A DNA stretch of 9,466 bases, from assembly GCA_050010555.1 (NCBI GenBank), contig JBEKKV010000057.1, positions 1 to 9,466 on the forward strand. The letters are read 5' to 3'. Positions 6,480 through 9,466 of this stretch are shown piece by piece; the first letter of the stretch is position 1; each line of letters opens with the position of its first letter. Under the pieces are notes generated by a model that did not search any database, was not told where the DNA came from, and was given only the letters and a program-made list of their open reading frames with translations. The position numbers and the translations under genes were made by a program. This DNA is from JALHUB01 sp050010555. GTDB taxonomy: Bacteria; Chloroflexota; Dehalococcoidia; DSTF01; JALHUB01.

Positions 6480-8120
6480 ATGCGCCCTCGCAGCTACTGG
6501 TTCATCGTTGCAGCCGCCTCGTTCGGCTTCTTCATGGCTATCCTCGACACGTCGATAGTCACGATCGCCATCCCGGCCATCGAGCGGTCCCTCAAGACGA
6601 ACATCGACAACGTCACCTGGGTGCTCAACGCATATAACCTTGTCTTCGCCGTGCTGCTCATCCCCGCCGGCCGCGTCGCCGACCGGTTTGGACGCAAGAA
6701 GCTGTTCATTGCCGGCCTCGTCATCTTCACTGTCTTTTCGCTGGTCTGCGGCTTTGCGCATCACATTGATCTGCTGATAGCGGCGCGCGCGTTCCAGGCC
6801 GTCGGCGGGGCGATCATGGTGCCGGTGAGCCTCGCCATCCTCGTCGTGGCTGTGCCGCCGGAGAAACGGGGAGCGGCCATCGGCATCTGGGGCGCGATAA
6901 ACGGCGTCGCGAGTGCCGTCGGACCCACTCTCGGGGGAGTGCTGACGCAATACGTTGGCTGGGAGTGGATATTCTTCATTAACGTGCCTATCGGCATAGT
7001 GGGCGTCATCGCCTGCCTCTATATCATCCCGGAGTCGCGCGATCCGGAGCAGAGCCAGAGTGTCGACTATCCGGGTGTCCTCTTCCTCTCCGTCTCTCTG
7101 TTCACGCTCACTCTTGCGCTGATCCGGGGCGAGACAAACGGCTGGTCTTCGCCGTTCATCCTCGGTCTGTTTGGGGCGTTCGCGATCACCGCCGTTCTGT
7201 TCGTCTTGACGGAGCTGCGCGTGAGAGAGCCGCTGGTCGACTTGCGGATGCTGCAGCAGCGCACCTTTAGCGCCGCCAACACGACGATGTTGCTGCTTGG
7301 GGTGGGCTTCTTCGGCTCTCTCTTCCTGGGGGTCCAGTACCTGACCGTGGTGGAAGGCTATTCGGTGCTCAGGGCGGCGCTGGCGATAACGCCCTTGCCG
7401 GCGATGATCGCCTTTGTCGCGCCCGTATCCGGACGCTTGAGTGACCGCGTCGGGCCACGCGCCGTCGTTCCGGTGGGGTTGTTCGTCTTCGGACTGGCGC
7501 TTCTCTCTTTCTCCTATCTTGGGGTGGGAGCGAGCTATCCGCACCTCGTCTGGCGATTCATCATCGCCGGGATCGGTTTGGGACTTTCCTTCCCGCCGCT
7601 GGCCTCCGCCGCCATGGGAGTGGTGTTCCGTGGCAAGCAGGGGGTAGGCGCCGGCGTCTTCAATACGTCGCGCCAGATCGGCTTCACGGTTGGACTGGCC
7701 GTGCTGGTGGCGGTCTTCTTGGGAGCGCTGCACCCGCGTCTCAGCAACGCTCAGACTCAGGCGACCACCATTGTCCAGCAATCGAATCTGCCGGACCCAG
7801 TGAAGCAGGGGATCATCCAGGGGATTAACAACGCCGTCTCATCGAACTCAGCCGAAGCGGCGCAGGGGGGCGAGCAGCAGAAGTTCGATCTGTACAGTAT
7901 GGTCGCGCAGGCGGCCGGCCAGCAAGTGGCGGACACGAACAAGGCGTCGCTCGACCAGCTTTCGCAGCAGTTGCAGAGGATTTTCGCCGTCGCCGCGGCG
8001 CACTCCTTCGACCGTGCGTTCCTGGTGGGCTGGCTCATCGTCTGGCTGGCTGCCGGCACTGCTTTGCTGATGCCCTCGCCGCCGGCCGCCGGAAGGCGAG
8101 TCGCTCCCGGCACCGCCTGA
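6480..8120 (+). CDS. DHA2-family MFS exporter (EmrB/QacA-like, 14 TM)
   Basis: This is a predicted proton-driven efflux permease of the major facilitator superfamily in the cytoplasmic membrane, 546 residues. The ribosome binding site is weak (AAAGG/CAGG just before ATG 6480). Family motifs are clear: LDTSIVTIAIP (22-32) in helix 1, GRVADRFGRKK (64-74, motif A) between helices 2 and 3, RAFQAVGG (103-110, motif B) in helix 4, and the motif C antiporter signature NGVASAVGPTLGG (141-153). WEWIFFINVPIG (161-172) follows, as in DHA2 drug exporters. The second half has the repeat motif GRLSDRVGPR (318-327). A hydrophilic segment (about 418-510), rich in Gln, Ala, Asn and Ser, separates helix 13 from helix 14 (AFLVGWLIVWLAAGTALLM, 513-531) and looks longer than usual. 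Substrates of DHA2 proteins vary (drugs, dyes, metabolites) and cannot be assigned here. No MarR/TetR regulator or membrane-fusion partner gene is adjacent. Confidence 0.92.
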   Translation: MRPRSYWFIVAAASFGFFMAILDTSIVTIAIPAIERSLKTNIDNVTWVLNAYNLVFAVLLIPAGRVADRFGRKKLFIAGLVIFTVFSLVCGFAHHIDLLIAARAFQAVGGAIMVPVSLAILVVAVPPEKRGAAIGIWGAINGVASAVGPTLGGVLTQYVGWEWIFFINVPIGIVGVIACLYIIPESRDPEQSQSVDYPGVLFLSVSLFTLTLALIRGETNGWSSPFILGLFGAFAITAVLFVLTELRVREPLVDLRMLQQRTFSAANTTMLLLGVGFFGSLFLGVQYLTVVEGYSVLRAALAITPLPAMIAFVAPVSGRLSDRVGPRAVVPVGLFVFGLALLSFSYLGVGASYPHLVWRFIIAGIGLGLSFPPLASAAMGVVFRGKQGVGAGVFNTSRQIGFTVGLAVLVAVFLGALHPRLSNAQTQATTIVQQSNLPDPVKQGIIQGINNAVSSNSAEAAQGGEQQKFDLYSMVAQAAGQQVADTNKASLDQLSQQLQRIFAVAAAHSFDRAFLVGWLIVWLAAGTALLMPSPPAAGRRVAPGTA

Positions 8121-8164
8121 CGTCGCGAATCTTGCTCAGCCTCACGGCGGCTGTCGTGCGTGAA

Positions 8165-8193
8165 GCGAAGGCGGAGAAGCGATAAGCCTTCGC
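8165..8193 (+). terminator. Hairpin after the MFS gene (terminator-like)
   Basis: GCGAAGGC (8165-8172) and GCCTTCGC (8186-8193) are perfect complements around a 13-nt loop containing AGCGAT. The structure lies 44 nt after the MFS stop codon and is followed by CCTCGTG, without a T-run. Placed between the MFS gene and a strong promoter, it probably ends the MFS transcript. Confidence 0.6.
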
Positions 8194-8238
8194 CCTCGTG
8201 ATTCTGAGGCTACCAGTTGTTACAATGGGGCAAATGTG

Positions 8239-8287
8239 AAAAAATATCGTCAACCCCCCTTGACAAAGCGGGGAATCATAGTATACT
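8239..8287 (+). promoter_or_regulatory. Strong sigma-70-type promoter
   Basis: TTGACA (8260-8265) is a perfect -35 box, and TATACT (8282-8287) matches the -10 consensus at five of six positions, with a 16-nt spacer. An A-run followed by TAT (8239-8247) sits where an UP element would lie. Transcription should start near 8294, leaving an untranslated leader of about 94 nt before ATG 8388. CCCCCCTT (8254-8261) and AAGCGGGG (8266-8273) form a 7-of-8 dyad across the -35 box, which might be an operator. Confidence 0.8.
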
Positions 8288-8387
8288 CCTCTTAACTGGT
8301 GGCCCGTAATCTTCCCCGCCTTTCGCAGCTAATGCCTGCCGCCGAGCCTTGTTGTGGCCCGTCGTTAGTTGCCTGTGGTAGGACGCC

Positions 8388-9466
8388 ATGAGATCAATTA
8401 AGCTAAGCCTTCGCTCCCCGGCATTCTGGCCGGCGGGAATCGGCATTTTTGCGCTTTTGGCGACGGCGGTCTTTGCGCTGTTTGGCCCTCAGGGCGGCCG
8501 CGTCGAAGCCTACACGCTCAGCCCTGACGGAACGGAGATTCTCATCACTGCCAGTCAGGTGCAGGTTCAAGTTACCTGTGCCGACGCCTCGTTCAATAAT
8601 CTCTTTGGGATGCAATCCCCCACGAACGAGGACTTGTTCTACTGCCAGAGCTTTCAGGGCGTTCTGAACCTTGGGACCTTCGGCGCCGGCGAGCTCGAGT
8701 TCCGAATCACGACGCCCCCACAGTCCCCCGGTAACAAGCCCTACACCTGGTATACCGGGCCCGCTAACCGCAACGTCGACAACTTCCAGCATGCCAAGCT
8801 GGTGCAAGAGTCCTCCACGGTGGTCAGAATCGAGTGGGAAGACTTGTACGGCGGCGGCGACCAGGACTTTAACGACTGCGAAGTTGACGTGACGATCAAC
8901 GAACTGCCGACGGCCACTCCGACCGCCACGAACACTCCCATCCCGACCGCGACGTTCACTGCCACGGCAACGCCGACGAAGACGCCGATACCACCGACTT
9001 CCACGAACACGCCGACGGCGACGGCGACGAACACACCGGTTCCACCGACGGCCACATTCACCAGCACGTCGACGCCGACGAAGACGAATACGCCGATTCC
9101 GCCCACGTCCACGTTCACCAATACGCCGACGGCGACGAGTACGAGCACGCCAACGTCTACCTTTACGCCTGTTCCGCCGACGGCGACGAACACGTGGACG
9201 CCGACACCTACGAACACGCCTGTCCCACCGACGCCTACGTTCACCTACACGCCGACGGCGACCAACACCTGGACGCCGACGCCGACGAACACGCCTGTCC
9301 CACCGACGGCGACGAACACGTGGACGCCGACGCCAACCAACACGCCTGTTCCGCCGACGCCCACGTTCACTTGGACACCGACGCCTACGAACACCTACAC
9401 GCCGATTCCGCCGACGGCGACGAACACGTGGACCCCTACGCCTACGAACACCTACACGCCGATTCC
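8388..9466 (+). CDS. Secreted Thr/Pro-stalk protein with DUF4114-like motif (3' end outside window)
   Basis: An uninterrupted frame of 359 codons runs from ATG 8388 to the window edge without a stop. AGGA at 8380-8383 is a weak, close ribosome binding site. The N-terminus is basic (MRSIKLSLRS), then hydrophobic (about 17-32), with a plausible signal cleavage after VEA (39-41). A globular part of about 130 residues follows, with Cys64, Cys86 and Cys164. It ends in WEDLYGGGDQDFNDCEVDV (150-168), which resembles the E-D-x-x-G-G-G-D-x-D-F-N-D core of DUF4114 domains; the acidic residues may bind calcium. From Pro174 onward almost every second residue is Thr, alternating with Pro, Ala, Asn, Phe, Tyr and Trp. 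This should be an extended, possibly O-glycosylated stalk that holds the domain away from the cell or spans the envelope. Any C-terminal domain or anchor is outside the window. The function is unknown; a surface or matrix role is inferred. Confidence 0.82.
   Translation, partial: MRSIKLSLRSPAFWPAGIGIFALLATAVFALFGPQGGRVEAYTLSPDGTEILITASQVQVQVTCADASFNNLFGMQSPTNEDLFYCQSFQGVLNLGTFGAGELEFRITTPPQSPGNKPYTWYTGPANRNVDNFQHAKLVQESSTVVRIEWEDLYGGGDQDFNDCEVDVTINELPTATPTATNTPIPTATFTATATPTKTPIPPTSTNTPTATATNTPVPPTATFTSTSTPTKTNTPIPPTSTFTNTPTATSTSTPTSTFTPVPPTATNTWTPTPTNTPVPPTPTFTYTPTATNTWTPTPTNTPVPPTATNTWTPTPTNTPVPPTPTFTWTPTPTNTYTPIPPTATNTWTPTPTNTYTPI
8907..9466 (+). repeat. Degenerate tandem repeat coding a Thr/Pro tract
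   Basis: The DNA repeats variants of ACGCCGACG, AACACG and CCTGTYCCRCCGACG in register with codons. In protein terms, modules such as PVPPTATNTWTPTPTNT (17 residues) recur. Near-identical DNA starts (AACACGCCTGT) at 9213, 9288 and 9339 are 75 and 51 nt apart, that is 25 and 17 codons. Early units (to about 9160) are more diverged, and later units are more uniform and include Trp or Tyr (TNTWTPT, TNTYTPI). This is consistent with recent slippage or unequal recombination at the 3' side. The tract continues beyond the window. Confidence 0.9.

Noticed and set aside
6140..6637. 165-residue forward frame overlapping the start of the MFS gene
   Set aside because: It overlaps both the end of copy 4 and the MFS start, has an Arg/His-rich composition with no domain, and contains the terminator-like hairpin.
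8741..9244. Reverse-strand frame rich in Val and Gly opposite the Thr/Pro tract
   Set aside because: It is the complement of a Thr/Pro repeat and has no independent start signal. The forward frame has a signal peptide, a globular domain and a promoter.
8907..9466. Direct-repeat array as a possible CRISPR or iteron
   Set aside because: The repeats are degenerate, contiguous, in codon register and translate to a Thr/Pro stalk. There are no unique spacers.

Overview
The window reads as a piece of a GC-rich bacterial chromosome, most likely from the Chloroflexota (Dehalococcoidia-like). The basis is indirect: lipoproteins with classical lipoboxes and GGAGG ribosome binding sites, a family of branched-chain-amino-acid-type binding proteins present in several copies, and a secreted protein with a very long Thr/Pro tract of the PTATNTPT type that is common in Chloroflexota surface proteins. 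No rRNA, tRNA, CRISPR array, transposase or phage gene was seen. The taxonomic call is inference, not a database result.

Layout. Positions 2-148 probably hold the last 48 codons of an upstream gene. Positions 186-6221 hold four consecutive, same-strand, paralogous lipoproteins of the type 1 periplasmic-binding (LivJ/Peripla_BP_6) family, of 436, 443, 446 and 460 residues once starts are corrected. Each has its own ribosome binding site and a lipobox cysteine at residue 25 or 26. No ABC permease or ATPase gene lies between or beside them in the window. Copies 2-4 are close relatives; copy 1 is divergent and lacks three cysteines and the C-terminal tail that the others share. Copies 2, 3 and 4 are each followed by a GC-rich hairpin of similar design, so they may be separately transcribed or differentially expressed. 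Positions 6480-8120 encode a 14-helix DHA2-type major facilitator (EmrB/QacA-like) exporter with a long loop before its last helix. A similar hairpin follows it. A strong sigma-70-type promoter (TTGACA, 16 nt, TATACT) at 8260-8287 then drives a secreted protein starting at 8388. This protein has a DUF4114-like acidic motif and a Thr/Pro-rich stalk of more than 180 residues, and it runs off the end of the window.

How it fits together. The four lipoproteins should sit on the outer face of the cytoplasmic membrane and capture small polar or organic-acid-like solutes for an ABC importer encoded elsewhere, or act as sensors. The ligand cannot be read from sequence. The MFS gene and the Thr/Pro protein look like neighbours rather than parts of one pathway. 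The most noteworthy points are the orphan tandem binding-protein array, its shared cysteine pattern, the recurrent AGCGAT-loop hairpin after four of the genes, and the Thr/Pro stalk protein with its own strong promoter.
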